Shown here: one piece after another, positions 46,095 to 56,698 of the stretch
Layout of the letters: every line of letters begins with the position of its first letter
Numbering within the stretch: the stretch's first letter is position 1
Source: Moraxella sp. ZY210820
GTDB lineage: Bacteria; Pseudomonadota; Gammaproteobacteria; Pseudomonadales; Moraxellaceae
Assembly (NCBI RefSeq): GCF_030674635.1
Contig: NZ_CP089978.1
Span: 1,054,001 to 1,118,000, forward strand
Direction of reading: 5' to 3'
DNA: 64,000 nt
Made by a program: the position numbers and the translations under genes
The notes under the pieces: model-generated
The model's database searches: none
Seen by the model: the letters and a program-made list of their open reading frames with translations, nothing else
What the model was told of the DNA's origin: nothing

Positions 46095-48266
46095 ATGAAA
46101 CGTCATTTATTATGTTTAGTTAAACAACTGAATGCGATTGCGTTATTAGGCTTAGCATTTAGTACACAAATTTTTGCTCAAGATGTTGCAATACCATCAA
46201 CTGTATTACCAACCATTGAAGTTGAAGCGATGGAAGAAGGCGATCCAATTAAAACCTATGTCGATTATAAACAAGCGAATGTTACGCGTAATGGTTTGGA
46301 TAAAAAAGATATTCCGCAAACCATTGATACCATTGATGTTGTCAAATATAAACTGTATGGTGCTAATGATTTAAGTGTGATGTTACAAGGTACACCTGGG
46401 GTTTCGACTAATTATGATATGCGTGGTGATGGGATTAGCATTCGTGGTTTTAGTGCGGATACAGGCGATATTTACCGTGATGGTATTCGTGAAAGTGGAC
46501 AGGTTCGCCGTAGCACTGCTAATGTTGAGCGTATTGAAATTTTAAAAGGTCCTGCTTCTGTGCTTTATGGTCGTAGTGCAGGCGGTGGCGTAATGAACAT
46601 GGTTTCAAAATATGCAAACTTTAGCTCTAAAAGTTCATTAGGCGTGTACGCAGGCTCTTATGATAATGTTGGCGGTACATTAGATATTAACCGTGTTTTG
46701 AATAATAATTGGGCGGTACGTTTAACGGGTGAAAAATCAAAAAGTGATAGTTTCCGTCGAGGCATTAGTTCTGAATTAGCCATGATTTCTCCAAGTATCA
46801 GCTATCGTAATGATGATGAAACTTTATTATGGACGACACAATTTACTTATGACAAGTTAGAGCGTGTGCCTGACCGTAGCCCACGTTATGAAGATATGCC
46901 AAAAGATGTATCATTAAAAATGGGTTTTGCTCATCCTAAAGATTTTGTAGATGATGAGTTAAAAGTTTTGCGTACAGATTTAAAATATGAATATTTGCCA
47001 AATTGGAAATTTCATTGGGCATTGAGTCATCGTGAAGCATCGCAAAATTTTGACCATTTTTATACAGGCTTATATTGTGCGACAGATACCACTCAAGTGA
47101 GAGGCAATTTAGGTTCGTGTAATGGTCATGCAGGGGAAATTTCACAAAATTATTATTGGCAACAAACTGATAATAAAACCACAAGTAATACATGGGACAT
47201 TACAGGCGAGTTTTTGACTGGTCATATCAAACATAATATCATGTTGGGTACCGATTGGATTTACGAACAGCGTGAACCACGCCTTGCTAATCAAAATGCT
47301 CAAGGTCAATTAATTACTGGTTATTTAAATCCTTATACAGGTCAATATAGTGAAAATAACCGTGATGGTACATTGAAAATTCGTACACATAATTATAATC
47401 AAGGTACCAATTATGGCGTATTTTTACAAGATTTAATCAGTTTCTCTGACCAATATAAACTTATGCTTGGTTTACGTTATGATTATTATGACTTTTCTAC
47501 GACCAATAAGTTAAATGGCGATAATCGTCAGGTTAAAAATAAAACGATTAGTCCAAATATTGGTCTTGTATGGCAACCGATTCCACAGCAAAGTATTTAT
47601 GCATCTTATAGCCGTAGTTTTGCACCATTTGGTGGGAATATGGGGGTAAGTATGGTGGGCAGTACTGAAGATTTAAGTCGTTTCAATATGGAACCAACTT
47701 ATAATGACCAATATGAAATTGGGCTAAAAAGTGATTGGTTTAATCAGCGTTTAAATACGCAACTTTCAGCTTATCATATCAAAAAGCATAATTTACGCTA
47801 TTTGCGAGACCGTGAAGATCCAACTTCATGGGCTTCTGGTGCGGAAATGGTATCCAAAGGTGCTGAATTTAGTGTGATTGGTCGTGTGTTAGATAATCTT
47901 TATGTGCGTGGTGGTTATGGTTATAATGATGTAAAAACCACAAAAAATCCAACTAATGCTAATGAGATTGGTAAACGTCCGCAAAATACATCAAAGCATA
48001 CGGGTAATATTTTTGTACGTTATTTGCCAACTGAACAAATTTATGCAGAATTAGGTGCAACGTATGTCGGCGATTTTTATGCGAATAATACCAATACAGA
48101 AAAAATTGATGGCTTTACACGTTTAGATGGTGCGATTGGCTTTAAAAATGACCAATGGAGTATTACACTTGCAGGTAATAATTTAACCAATAAACAATAT
48201 TGGCGTTCTGGTGCAATGCCAGGTACACCGAGAAATGTATTATTGCGTGTCAATTATTTATTCTAA
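46095..48266 (+). CDS. TonB-dependent siderophore receptor
   Basis: This is a 723-residue outer-membrane receptor. A signal peptide (about 1-28, ending FAQ) is followed by a plug domain with a TonB-box-like start (LPTIEVEAM), DLSVMLQGTPGVSTNYD, ISIRGFSADTGDIYRDGIRE and RIEILKGPASVLYGRSAGGG. A 22-strand barrel ends in the C-terminal Phe (NVLLRVNYLF). Sequence style resembles catecholate receptors of the Fiu type, but the ligand cannot be fixed. A Fur-like site sits just upstream, supporting iron control. No siderophore biosynthesis genes are in the window. Confidence 0.92.
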   Translation: MKRHLLCLVKQLNAIALLGLAFSTQIFAQDVAIPSTVLPTIEVEAMEEGDPIKTYVDYKQANVTRNGLDKKDIPQTIDTIDVVKYKLYGANDLSVMLQGTPGVSTNYDMRGDGISIRGFSADTGDIYRDGIRESGQVRRSTANVERIEILKGPASVLYGRSAGGGVMNMVSKYANFSSKSSLGVYAGSYDNVGGTLDINRVLNNNWAVRLTGEKSKSDSFRRGISSELAMISPSISYRNDDETLLWTTQFTYDKLERVPDRSPRYEDMPKDVSLKMGFAHPKDFVDDELKVLRTDLKYEYLPNWKFHWALSHREASQNFDHFYTGLYCATDTTQVRGNLGSCNGHAGEISQNYYWQQTDNKTTSNTWDITGEFLTGHIKHNIMLGTDWIYEQREPRLANQNAQGQLITGYLNPYTGQYSENNRDGTLKIRTHNYNQGTNYGVFLQDLISFSDQYKLMLGLRYDYYDFSTTNKLNGDNRQVKNKTISPNIGLVWQPIPQQSIYASYSRSFAPFGGNMGVSMVGSTEDLSRFNMEPTYNDQYEIGLKSDWFNQRLNTQLSAYHIKKHNLRYLRDREDPTSWASGAEMVSKGAEFSVIGRVLDNLYVRGGYGYNDVKTTKNPTNANEIGKRPQNTSKHTGNIFVRYLPTEQIYAELGATYVGDFYANNTNTEKIDGFTRLDGAIGFKNDQWSITLAGNNLTNKQYWRSGAMPGTPRNVLLRVNYLF

Positions 48267-48288
48267 GCTAAGGTGCTGATTTTAATTA

Positions 48289-48315
48289 AAAAGGTGTGCT
48301 AAGCATGCCTTTTTT
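48289..48315 (+). terminator. Terminator of the TonB receptor gene
   Basis: An 11-bp stem with two G-U pairs (AAAAGGTGTGC / GCATGCCTTTT) and a TAA loop ends in TTTTTT, 22 bp past the stop codon. Confidence 0.8.
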
Positions 48316-48419
48316 ACTTTATTATTGTGCTTTTTTGTTCTGTTTATCGACTTATGCCTAAAAATGATGTAGAATAAAATGTTTATTTAAAAAACGTATC
48401 TTAGATTTTGGAGAGGCTA

Positions 48420-49157
48420 ATGAGCACGATACAAAATACTCGCCCACGTTATCAGCGAATTTTATTAAAACTTTCAGGTGAAGCTTTAGCAGGCAATAAA
48501 GAAATGGGCATTGATGCTCAAGTTTTAGACCAAATGTCTTTATCGATTGCTCACTTGGTAGGTTTGGGTGTGCAAGTCGGTATTGTTGTGGGTGGTGGTA
48601 ACTTGTATCGTGGTAGCACCTTGCAAAAAGAAGGCTTGGTTGGGCGTGTAACAGGCGACCAAATGGGAATGCTGGCAACAGTGATGAATGGTTTAGCCAT
48701 GCGTGATGCGTTGGTACGCCGTAATATTAAAACTCGTTTGATGTCTGCATTGAATATTGCTACAGTGGGTGAGCCTTACTCAAGCCGTGATGCAATTCGT
48801 CATTTAAATAATGGTGAAGTGTGTGTATTTGTGGCGGGTACAGGTAATCCATTCTTTACTACGGACACGGCAGCGTGCTTGCGTGGTATCGAAATCGAAG
48901 CGAATTTGATTTTAAAAGCAACCAAAGTTGATGGTGTGTACAATAAAGACCCAAGTAAATATGATGATGCGGTTAAATATGACCATTTGACATTTGACCA
49001 AGTGCTTGATGAAAAATTAGGTGTAATGGATTTAACTGCGATTTGTTTATGTCGTGACCATAATGTGCCATTACAAGTATTTGATATGAATAAATCAGGT
49101 GCTTTATTATCTGTGGTAATGGGTGAAAAAGAGGGTACATTGGTTTCATCAAACTAA
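48420..49157 (+). CDS. pyrH: UMP kinase
   Basis: PyrH phosphorylates UMP to UDP. The 245-residue amino-acid-kinase-fold protein has [63 protein letters not shown] and [15 protein letters not shown] use the ATG at 48420 with GGAGAGG directly upstream; the earlier TTG would bury this site. It heads the envelope/translation run, with frr 104 bp downstream as in most gammaproteobacteria. Confidence 0.97.
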   Translation: MSTIQNTRPRYQRILLKLSGEALAGNKEMGIDAQVLDQMSLSIAHLVGLGVQVGIVVGGGNLYRGSTLQKEGLVGRVTGDQMGMLATVMNGLAMRDALVRRNIKTRLMSALNIATVGEPYSSRDAIRHLNNGEVCVFVAGTGNPFFTTDTAACLRGIEIEANLILKATKVDGVYNKDPSKYDDAVKYDHLTFDQVLDEKLGVMDLTAICLCRDHNVPLQVFDMNKSGALLSVVMGEKEGTLVSSN

Positions 49158-49261
49158 TGGGAAATCTGTACATTGATGAGTGAATGGTGTAACTTATGAT
49201 ATGTTTAAATACTAACATATCATTTGTATAAATTTTAAGTATTGAAATATAGGAAAATGTT

Positions 49262-49816
49262 ATGATTAACGATTTGAAAAAAGATGCAGAACAGCGTATG
49301 CAGAAAAGTCTTGAATCACTAGAACAAGGCTTTGCAAAAGTGCGTACAGGTCGTGCAAATCCATCAATTCTAAATGGTGTAATGGTATCATATTATGGTT
49401 CTGATGTGCCATTAAACCAAGTGGCAAGCATTGGTGTTGAGGATTCTCGTACATTAATCGTGCAACCATTTGAGCGTAATATGGTTTCAGCGATTGACAA
49501 AGCAATTCGTGAAAGTGATTTAGGTTTAAACCCAATTTCTGCTGATGCAATTCGTGTGCCATTACCAGCTTTAACGGAAGAAACACGCCGTGATATGCAA
49601 AAAGTGGCACGTGGTGAAGCAGAACATGCTAAAGTGGCGATTCGTAATATCCGCCGTGATGTATTAGGTGATATTAAAACATTATTAAAAGATAAAGAAA
49701 TATCTGAAGATGATGAACGCCGTGCAGAAGCAGATATTCAAAAAATTACAGATAAATATGTTGCTGAAGTGGATAAACGTTTGGCAGATAAAGAAGCTGA
49801 ATTAATGAAAGTTTAA
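49262..49816 (+). CDS. frr: Ribosome recycling factor
   Basis: RRF splits post-termination ribosomes together with EF-G. The 184-residue protein begins [20 protein letters not shown] and shows [27 protein letters not shown] and the helical C-terminus with [20 protein letters not shown]. Length and sequence are standard. It lies between pyrH and uppS. A 9-bp inverted repeat after the gene may slow transcription into uppS. Confidence 0.97.
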   Translation: MINDLKKDAEQRMQKSLESLEQGFAKVRTGRANPSILNGVMVSYYGSDVPLNQVASIGVEDSRTLIVQPFERNMVSAIDKAIRESDLGLNPISADAIRVPLPALTEETRRDMQKVARGEAEHAKVAIRNIRRDVLGDIKTLLKDKEISEDDERRAEADIQKITDKYVAEVDKRLADKEAELMKV

Positions 49817-49837
49817 ACTCAAAATTTGGGTAAAATG

Positions 49838-49872
49838 TTGAGCGATTGATGATTAATGATTGTATCGCTCAA
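49838..49872. terminator. Inverted repeat between frr and uppS, possible weak terminator
   Basis: TTGAGCGAT (49838-49846) pairs with ATCGCTCAA (49864-49872) around a 17-nt loop. There is no U-tract, so it may be only an attenuating or stabilising structure. Confidence 0.4.
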
Positions 49873-49899
49873 TGATTGAGTATAAAGCAGGGTTAAAAC

Positions 49900-50649
49900 G
49901 TGAATACATCAGCAATCACTACAGGGCAATTACCGCAACATATCGCTATTATTATGGACGGTAATAATCGTTATGCTAAAAAGCATGGTATGGTAAAGGG
50001 ACAAGGACATTTGGCAGGTAAGCAAAGCCTTGATCCAATCGTGGAGCATTGTCGTAAGATTGGTATTCGTGCTTTAACCGTGTTTGCATTTTCGAGTGAA
50101 AATTGGCAACGTCCACAAGATGAAGTGGAATTGTTGATGATGTTGCTTGAACAAGCTATTCATGAGCAATTACCACGTATGCAAAAATTTGGAATAGCTA
50201 TGCGTTTTATTGGCGACCGCAGTCAATTATCACCAAAATTGCAGGATTTAATGGCGTATGCAGAGCAAGAAACCGCTCAGTATCAAGCCATGAGTCTTAA
50301 CATCGCCATTAGTTATGGTGGGCAGTGGGATATTGCTAATGCTTGTAAAAAGATTGCTCAACAGGTACAAGCAGGACAACTGAATGTTGATAATATTAAC
50401 AGTGATACTGTCTCAAAATATGTTAGTTTGAGTGATTTGCCTGCGATTGATGTATTTATTCGTACAGGTGGAGATTATCGCATTTCTAACTTTTTGTTAT
50501 GGCAACTTGCCTATAGTGAATTATTCTTTACAGATACTTTATGGCCAGATTTTAAACCTGCAGAATTAGACCAAATTTTAGCGATATTTGCTGGACGTGA
50601 ACGTCGTTTTGGTAAAACTTCTGAACAAATACAACAAGAACAACAATAA
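49900..50649 (+). CDS. uppS: Undecaprenyl diphosphate synthase
   Basis: UppS makes the C55 isoprenoid carrier used for peptidoglycan and polysaccharide export. The 249-residue cis-prenyltransferase shows the pyrophosphate-binding start IAIIMDGNNRYAKKHG (Asp20), FAFSSENWQRP, NIAISYGGQWDI and the C-terminal DVFIRTGGDYRISNFLLWQ. It begins with GTG; AGGG lies 7-10 nt upstream. cdsA follows 11 bp later, so uppS-cdsA-dxr-rseP appear to be one tightly packed operon. Confidence 0.96.
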   Translation: MNTSAITTGQLPQHIAIIMDGNNRYAKKHGMVKGQGHLAGKQSLDPIVEHCRKIGIRALTVFAFSSENWQRPQDEVELLMMLLEQAIHEQLPRMQKFGIAMRFIGDRSQLSPKLQDLMAYAEQETAQYQAMSLNIAISYGGQWDIANACKKIAQQVQAGQLNVDNINSDTVSKYVSLSDLPAIDVFIRTGGDYRISNFLLWQLAYSELFFTDTLWPDFKPAELDQILAIFAGRERRFGKTSEQIQQEQQ

Positions 50650-50660
50650 GGATATGACTG

Positions 50661-51551
50661 ATGAAACAGCGTATTATTACAGGATTGATTTTAGTTGCGA
50701 TTGTATTAGGTTGTATGTTTGCTACACGTGAACCTGCACCTATGTTTTTATTACTGACATTACTTGCTGGTATTGCTAGTTATGAATGGTTTAAATTAAT
50801 GCCGAAAGCACCTTTAGAACAAGATGGTGTGATTGATTTTAATAAAGCTAAAAAACGTCAAACCGATGCTTATTTATATGGTGTGATAGGAGCATGGATT
50901 TCTGGTTTGCTCATGATTGTTCCAATATTCGGACAGATGGGTGAGATTTTTTCAATTTTGAAATACGCTTTACTATTGGTAATTATTTATTGGTTAGTGA
51001 GTGTGTATTGGGTCTTTACATTTCCTAAAAATGATATGCAATGGTATGGTAAATCATTATATATTGTTGGTGCGATCGTAATTCCAAGTGCAGCTTTTTC
51101 AATGTTTTTCTTATGGAAAATGTCGCCTTGGTGGTTAATGTATGTATTCTTATTGGTATGGGGTGCTGATAGTGGTGCTTATTTCGTTGGGCGAAAATTT
51201 GGTAAAAATAAATTATCGCCATATGTTAGTCCAAATAAAAGTATAGAAGGGTTAATAGGTGGTATTATTACAACTGTTATTATTATGATAGCGACTTTAA
51301 TATTAAGTCCATTATCGTTAAATATTGTGCAAAGTTTTGTATTTTTGGTTGTTTCTATAATAACAGTCATTGCATCGGTGCAAGGAGATTTATTTGAATC
51401 AATGATTAAACGCCGTGCGGGAATTAAAGATTCAGGAACTATTTTACCAGGGCATGGTGGTGTATTAGACCGAGTGGATTCATTATTATCAGCAACACCT
51501 ATTTTCTTGTGTGGCTTATATTTATTAAGTTTAATGGGTGTGGTGTTATAA
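50661..51551 (+). CDS. cdsA: Phosphatidate cytidylyltransferase
   Basis: CdsA converts phosphatidic acid and CTP into CDP-diacylglycerol, the branch point of phospholipid synthesis. The 296-residue inner-membrane protein has about eight hydrophobic helices and the family signature near the C-terminus (SMIKRRAGIKDSGTILPGHG, then GVLDRVDSLL), with WGADSGAYFVGRKFGKNKL before it. It lies between uppS and dxr with gaps of 11 and 1 bp, typical of the conserved cluster. Confidence 0.96.
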   Translation: MKQRIITGLILVAIVLGCMFATREPAPMFLLLTLLAGIASYEWFKLMPKAPLEQDGVIDFNKAKKRQTDAYLYGVIGAWISGLLMIVPIFGQMGEIFSILKYALLLVIIYWLVSVYWVFTFPKNDMQWYGKSLYIVGAIVIPSAAFSMFFLWKMSPWWLMYVFLLVWGADSGAYFVGRKFGKNKLSPYVSPNKSIEGLIGGIITTVIIMIATLILSPLSLNIVQSFVFLVVSIITVIASVQGDLFESMIKRRAGIKDSGTILPGHGGVLDRVDSLLSATPIFLCGLYLLSLMGVVL

Positions 51552-51552
51552 T

Positions 51553-52752
51553 ATGGTGCAATCAGTTTGTATTTTAGGGGCGACAGGTTCTATTGGACAA
51601 AGTACCTTAAAAGTATTAGCAAAACACGCAGAGCAATATCAAGTTTACGCAGTTACAGCCCAACATCGTGTAGCGGAATTGGTGGATATTTGTGTGCAAT
51701 TTCAACCTAAAGTTGTGGTTGTACCACATCATAAAGCTAGTGAAGTAAAGCAATTATTAGCAGAAAAAAAAATAGAAAATATTGAAATTTTAACAGGCGA
51801 ACAAGGTCTAATTGATGTTGTTCAACATCATGATGTTGATATAGTCATGGCAGCGATTGTTGGAGCTGCGGGTTTATTACCGACACTTTCAGCAGTTAAA
51901 GCTGGAAAACGTGTCTTATTAGCCAATAAAGAAGCATTGGTCATGTCAGGTGAAATCATGATGAATGCAGTTCAACAATCACAAGCACTATTATTACCTG
52001 TTGATTCTGAACATAATGCGATTTTCCAAAGTTTACCACAACATTATATGCAAACGGATGGTCAGCAGGGACAGCCTAAATTAGGTGTATCAAAAATTTT
52101 ATTGACTGCGTCTGGCGGACCTTTTTTAAATTTTAGTGAACAGCAATTACAAACAGTAACTCCTGAACAAGCGTGTAAACACCCAAATTGGTCAATGGGG
52201 CGTAAAATCTCAGTTGATTCAGCGACTTTAATGAATAAAGGTTTAGAATTGATTGAGGCTTGTCATTTATTTAATCTGCAAGAGCAATTTATTACAGTAG
52301 TGATTCACCCAGAAAGTATCATTCATTCAATGGTGCAATATGTTGATGGTTCAACCTTAGCACAAATGGGTAATCCTGATATGTGTACGCCGATTGCACA
52401 TGCTTTAGCTTATCCACAACGTATAGAAACAGATGTGCCAGCGTTGGATTTATTCCATTATACACAGCTTAACTTTCAACAACCTGATGTTCAAAAATTC
52501 CCAGCACTTAACTTAGCACGTCAAGCCATGCGTATGGGGGGGACTGCACCTACAATTTTAAATGCGAGTAATGAAATTGCCGTTGAAGCATTTTTAAATG
52601 GTCAAATTGTATTTACAGCCATTCCACAAGTGGTTGATTTTACATTGAATAAAATGACAATACAAACGGCGATTGACTTAGATATCATTCTTGATACGGA
52701 TAGACACGCTCGTGATATTGCACAACAATGGATTAATCAAGGAGTGAGATAA
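51553..52752 (+). CDS. dxr: 1-deoxy-D-xylulose 5-phosphate reductoisomerase
   Basis: Dxr makes 2-C-methyl-D-erythritol 4-phosphate, the second step of the MEP isoprenoid pathway. The 399-residue protein has the NADPH-binding start VCILGATGSIGQSTLKVL, LLANKEALVMSG, the metal and substrate site LLPVDSEHNAIFQ, ILLTASGGPF, NWSMGRKISVDSATLMNKGLE and VIHPESIIHSMV. The ATG at 51553 follows the cdsA stop by one base. Its stop codon overlaps the rseP ATG (TAATG), implying translational coupling. Confidence 0.97.
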   Translation: MVQSVCILGATGSIGQSTLKVLAKHAEQYQVYAVTAQHRVAELVDICVQFQPKVVVVPHHKASEVKQLLAEKKIENIEILTGEQGLIDVVQHHDVDIVMAAIVGAAGLLPTLSAVKAGKRVLLANKEALVMSGEIMMNAVQQSQALLLPVDSEHNAIFQSLPQHYMQTDGQQGQPKLGVSKILLTASGGPFLNFSEQQLQTVTPEQACKHPNWSMGRKISVDSATLMNKGLELIEACHLFNLQEQFITVVIHPESIIHSMVQYVDGSTLAQMGNPDMCTPIAHALAYPQRIETDVPALDLFHYTQLNFQQPDVQKFPALNLARQAMRMGGTAPTILNASNEIAVEAFLNGQIVFTAIPQVVDFTLNKMTIQTAIDLDIILDTDRHARDIAQQWINQGVR

Positions 52753-54122
52753 TGAGTGTATTAATTATGATTGTAGCGGCGATTTGTTTACTTGGTCCAT
52801 TGGTTGCAATTCATGAGTTTGGACATTATTGGGTTGCTCGAGCATTAGGCGTAAAAGTGTTAGTGTATTCGATAGGATTTGGGCCACAGTTGTTAAAATG
52901 GCAATCGAAAAAAACGGGAATTGTTTATCAATTAGCAGTGATTCCATTGGGTGGTTATGTGCGTATGCTTGATGAGCGTGAACTAGACCAAGATGGAAAT
53001 CCACCGAAGTTAAGTGAACAAGAGCAAAAACAAGCATTTAATCGTCAATCGGTGTGGAAACGTTTTCTCATTGTTTTTGCAGGACCTGCAATTAACTTAA
53101 TTTTTGCTATCTTATTGTTTTGGTTACTCTATTTACCTGCAAGTGAACAGTTGAATACACGCGTTGGCAAAATTATGCCCAATACACCTGCTGAAGTGAG
53201 TTTACATCAGGGGGATAAAATTGTTGCGATTGATGGCAAACCTGTGGAGACATGGGAAAAGTTACATTTGGCTTTAATTGATAGAGTGGGTGAAACTGGT
53301 ACAATTCAGTTACAAGTTGAACGTGAGCAACAGTTGCAGACCGTTGTATTACCGATTGAGCGTTTTTTGAGTAATTCACAACAGTCGCCATTAGAAGTTT
53401 TAGGCTTTTATCCTTATCGTCCACCGATCAAAGCCATTGTATCGGAATTGATTGATGGTGGTGCTGCTCAATTGCAAGGTATGCAAGTTGGTGATGAAAT
53501 TATCAAAATTGATGGAAAGCCTGTACAAGATTGGTATGAAATTGTTGCAATTATACGCAATTCACCAGAAAAAACGTTACATATAGATGTATTAAGACAG
53601 GGTAATGTAGTAAACTTAAAAATTATGCCTCAAGCAACTCGGCAAGATGGTCAGATTTTTGGTAGTATTGGTGTAAAACATCAAGCAGAAAAATTTGTTG
53701 TACCTGATGAATATAAGCAAATTGTGCATTATAATCCAATGCAAGCTTTATCTAAAGCAGTTGAGAAAACCTATGACTTATCGGTTATGATAGTTGGTTC
53801 GATTGTTAAAATGATTAAAGGATTAATTGGTTTGGATAATATTTCAGGACCGATTTCAGTTGCGAAAGTTGCAGGTCAAACTGCAGAAATGGGGTGGCAG
53901 ACATTTTTTGCATTTATGGCGATGATGAGTGTTAGCTTAGGTATTTTAAATTTATTGCCAATTCCAATGTTAGATGGTGGGCATTTGGTTTATTATATCA
54001 TTGAGATGGTGCGTGGTAAGCCTGTTTCAGAAGCGGTACAAATTGTAGGTTTTAAAATTGGTATAGTATTGCTAGGCGGTTTAATGCTACTAGCTTTATT
54101 TAATGACTTAATGCGGTTATAA
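52752..54122 (+). CDS. rseP: Site-2 zinc metalloprotease RseP
   Basis: RseP cleaves transmembrane segments, such as anti-sigma factors in the envelope stress response and remnant signal peptides. The 456-residue protein has the active-site motif HEFGH (His21, Glu22, His25) in the first helix, GGYVRMLDE, two tandem PDZ domains in the periplasm (about 130-300) and the late [14 protein letters not shown] carrying the third zinc ligand. It overlaps dxr by 1 bp and is followed 24 bp later by bamA, the standard order. Confidence 0.96.
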   Translation: MSVLIMIVAAICLLGPLVAIHEFGHYWVARALGVKVLVYSIGFGPQLLKWQSKKTGIVYQLAVIPLGGYVRMLDERELDQDGNPPKLSEQEQKQAFNRQSVWKRFLIVFAGPAINLIFAILLFWLLYLPASEQLNTRVGKIMPNTPAEVSLHQGDKIVAIDGKPVETWEKLHLALIDRVGETGTIQLQVEREQQLQTVVLPIERFLSNSQQSPLEVLGFYPYRPPIKAIVSELIDGGAAQLQGMQVGDEIIKIDGKPVQDWYEIVAIIRNSPEKTLHIDVLRQGNVVNLKIMPQATRQDGQIFGSIGVKHQAEKFVVPDEYKQIVHYNPMQALSKAVEKTYDLSVMIVGSIVKMIKGLIGLDNISGPISVAKVAGQTAEMGWQTFFAFMAMMSVSLGILNLLPIPMLDGGHLVYYIIEMVRGKPVSEAVQIVGFKIGIVLLGGLMLLALFNDLMRL

Positions 54123-54146
54123 ACTGCACAATATAGGAAACAGCAA

Positions 54147-56573
54147 ATGCGATTTTCACATTTATTTATGCCACTGGCTTTAGTCAGTGCTATAGCAAGT
54201 GTTCAAGCTCATGCTAGTGAAAGTTTTACGGTAAAAGATGTGCGTATGTCGGGTTTAATTCGTTTAACGCCTGCCAATGTACAGCCTTATTTGCCAATTA
54301 GTGTAGGAGATACGGCGAATGAGACTGTGATTGCACAAACAGTTTCAAGTTTATATGCTTCAGGTTTATTTGAAGATGTAAAAAGTTCAACACAAGATGG
54401 AATTATTACTTTTGATGTAGTGGAGCGTCCTATTATTTCTAAAATTACATTAAAAGGCAATAAATTATTACAAAAAGATATGTTGCTTGATGGCTTGAAA
54501 AAGATGGGTATTGCTGAAGGAAGCGTTTATAAAAAATCTGCTATGCATACCATTGAGACAGAGTTAGAGCAACAATATGCACAACAAGGTCGCTATAATG
54601 CTGATATTAAAATCGAAACATTAGAAACAGCAAATAACCGTGTTGAAGTTACCATTAACTTTGATGAAGGTTTGCCTGCAAAAGTTGTCGATATTAATGT
54701 GATTGGTAATACCGTATTTAAAGAGAGTGAGATTAAGCAAGCCTTTGCTGTAAGAGAAAGCGGTTGGTCTACTGTACTTTCACGTAAAGACCGTTATGCA
54801 CGTGAAAAAATGGCGGCGAGTTTAGAAGCTTTACGCACCATGTATCTCAATAATGGCTATATTAATTTTGAAATTGAAAACTCACAACTAGATATTAGTG
54901 AAGATAAACGTCATATCTTTATTGAAGTAAAAATTAAAGAAGGTGAAAAATTTAACTTTGGACAAAGTAAATTTTTAGGCGATGCCATGTTTAAGGCGGA
55001 AGATTTAGATGCCTTGCGTGTGTATAAAGAAGGCGATACTTATTCTCAAGCTCAAGTGAATGCAGTGCGTCAATTATTACTCAATAAATATGGTAACGCT
55101 GGCTATTATTTTACTGAAATTAACATCATTCCAAAAATTGATGAAGCGACTAAAACTGTTGATTTAAATTATTATATTAATCCGGGTCAGCAAGTCAAAG
55201 TACGCCGTATTAATTTTAGTGGTAATACCAAGACTGCCGATGAAGTATTACGCCGTGAAATGCGTCAAATGGAAGGTGCTTTAGCGAGTAATGAAAAAAT
55301 TGAATTGTCAAAAATTCGTTTAGAGCGTACAGGTTTCTTTAAAACCGTGGATATGAATATTGTGCGTGTACCGAATATTCCTGATGAAGTGGATATCGAT
55401 GTAAAAGTTGAAGAACAGCACTCAGGTAGCACGACATTTGCAGTAGGTTATTCACAAAGTGGTGGTATGACTTTCCAAGCAGGTTTAAGCCAAACTAACT
55501 TCTTAGGTACAGGTAATCGTGTGGGGATTGATTTAACACGTTCACAAACACAAGATTATTATAACTTTAGTGTACTCAATCCGTATTATACCATTGATGG
55601 TGTGAGTCGTGGTTTTAATGCTTATTATCGTAAAACTAAAGAAAGTAGCAGTTATAGTGTAACTAATTATGCTACCGATAGTTTAGGTGGAAATATTACG
55701 TTTGGTTATCCTTTAGATGAAAATCAAAGTGTAAGTGCAACCTTTGGTGTGGATAAAACAACAGTGCGTACGGGTGAATATGCTTCAACCTATGTGCGTG
55801 ATTATTTATTGAATAATGGCGGTAAAGCTAGAACAAATGAAAATAAATCATTTGAAGGCGATTTCTTAACCTATAATTTAAATTTAGCATGGGCATATAA
55901 TACTTTAAACCGTCCAGTATTCCCAACGTCAGGTATGTACCACCGTGTAGGTTTAGAAGTTGCTGTTCCTGGTAGTGATGTGGATTATCAAAAAATAACT
56001 TATGATTTCCAAGGTATGTTACCATTATGGAAAGGTTTTGCCTTACGCGGTTACGGGCGTTTAGGTTATGGTAATGATATGCCATTCTACAAAAACTATT
56101 TTGCTGGTGGTTTTGGTTCGGTGCGTGGTTATGAAATTAGTACTTTAGGGCCCCGTTATGACCGTACATATTTTGAGAATAGAGGTGATGTGGATCCAGA
56201 ACACGTAGGAGGTAATGCTTTAATCCAATTTGGTACTGAATTGGTATTGCCATTACCATTTAAAGGTGATTGGACACGTCAAGTACGCCCAGTACTATTT
56301 GCTGAAGGAGCTCAAGTCTTTGATACGCAATGTAAAGGCTTTAATACAGGCACACAGCAATATAATCGTGCAACGAATACATTAGTTTCAGCACAACAGT
56401 ATTGTAAAGACAATTATGGCTTTGATATGAACAATATGCGTTATAGTGTGGGTGCAGGCTTTACTTGGCTGACTATGATTGGTCCAATTTCATTAAGTTA
56501 TGCTTATCCATTGAACAAAAAAGAGGGTGATGAAACCAAGAATGTTCAATTTGAAATTGGTCGTACATTCTAA
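54147..56573 (+). CDS. bamA: Outer membrane protein assembly factor BamA
   Basis: BamA is the core of the machine that inserts beta-barrel proteins into the outer membrane. After a signal peptide (about 1-23, ending VQAHA), five POTRA domains occupy about residues 24-420 and a 16-stranded barrel makes up the rest. The barrel has the conserved lid motif VRGYE (GGFGSVRGYEISTLGP) and a C-terminal aromatic (GRTF). The length of 808 residues is normal. A long hairpin and a MITE-like element now separate it from skp, which in relatives follows closely. Confidence 0.97.
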   Translation: MRFSHLFMPLALVSAIASVQAHASESFTVKDVRMSGLIRLTPANVQPYLPISVGDTANETVIAQTVSSLYASGLFEDVKSSTQDGIITFDVVERPIISKITLKGNKLLQKDMLLDGLKKMGIAEGSVYKKSAMHTIETELEQQYAQQGRYNADIKIETLETANNRVEVTINFDEGLPAKVVDINVIGNTVFKESEIKQAFAVRESGWSTVLSRKDRYAREKMAASLEALRTMYLNNGYINFEIENSQLDISEDKRHIFIEVKIKEGEKFNFGQSKFLGDAMFKAEDLDALRVYKEGDTYSQAQVNAVRQLLLNKYGNAGYYFTEINIIPKIDEATKTVDLNYYINPGQQVKVRRINFSGNTKTADEVLRREMRQMEGALASNEKIELSKIRLERTGFFKTVDMNIVRVPNIPDEVDIDVKVEEQHSGSTTFAVGYSQSGGMTFQAGLSQTNFLGTGNRVGIDLTRSQTQDYYNFSVLNPYYTIDGVSRGFNAYYRKTKESSSYSVTNYATDSLGGNITFGYPLDENQSVSATFGVDKTTVRTGEYASTYVRDYLLNNGGKARTNENKSFEGDFLTYNLNLAWAYNTLNRPVFPTSGMYHRVGLEVAVPGSDVDYQKITYDFQGMLPLWKGFALRGYGRLGYGNDMPFYKNYFAGGFGSVRGYEISTLGPRYDRTYFENRGDVDPEHVGGNALIQFGTELVLPLPFKGDWTRQVRPVLFAEGAQVFDTQCKGFNTGTQQYNRATNTLVSAQQYCKDNYGFDMNNMRYSVGAGFTWLTMIGPISLSYAYPLNKKEGDETKNVQFEIGRTF

Positions 56574-56654
56574 ACCTATAAATTTACTGAAAATATACTA
56601 TCATAATCTAGGCAAAAATCATGCCTTATGTTATGATGTGCTAGTAATAGTTTA

Positions 56655-56688
56655 ATGAGAATAGTTTTTAGTTAAAAATTATTCTCAT
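56655..56688. terminator. Long hairpin after bamA
   Basis: A 15-bp stem with one G-U pair (ATGAGAATAGTTTTT / AAAAATTATTCTCAT) and a 4-nt loop ends at the direct repeat bordering the MITE-like element. It lacks a U-tract after the stem. It may act as the end of the bamA transcript. Confidence 0.5.
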
Positions 56689-56698
56689 ATATTAAATA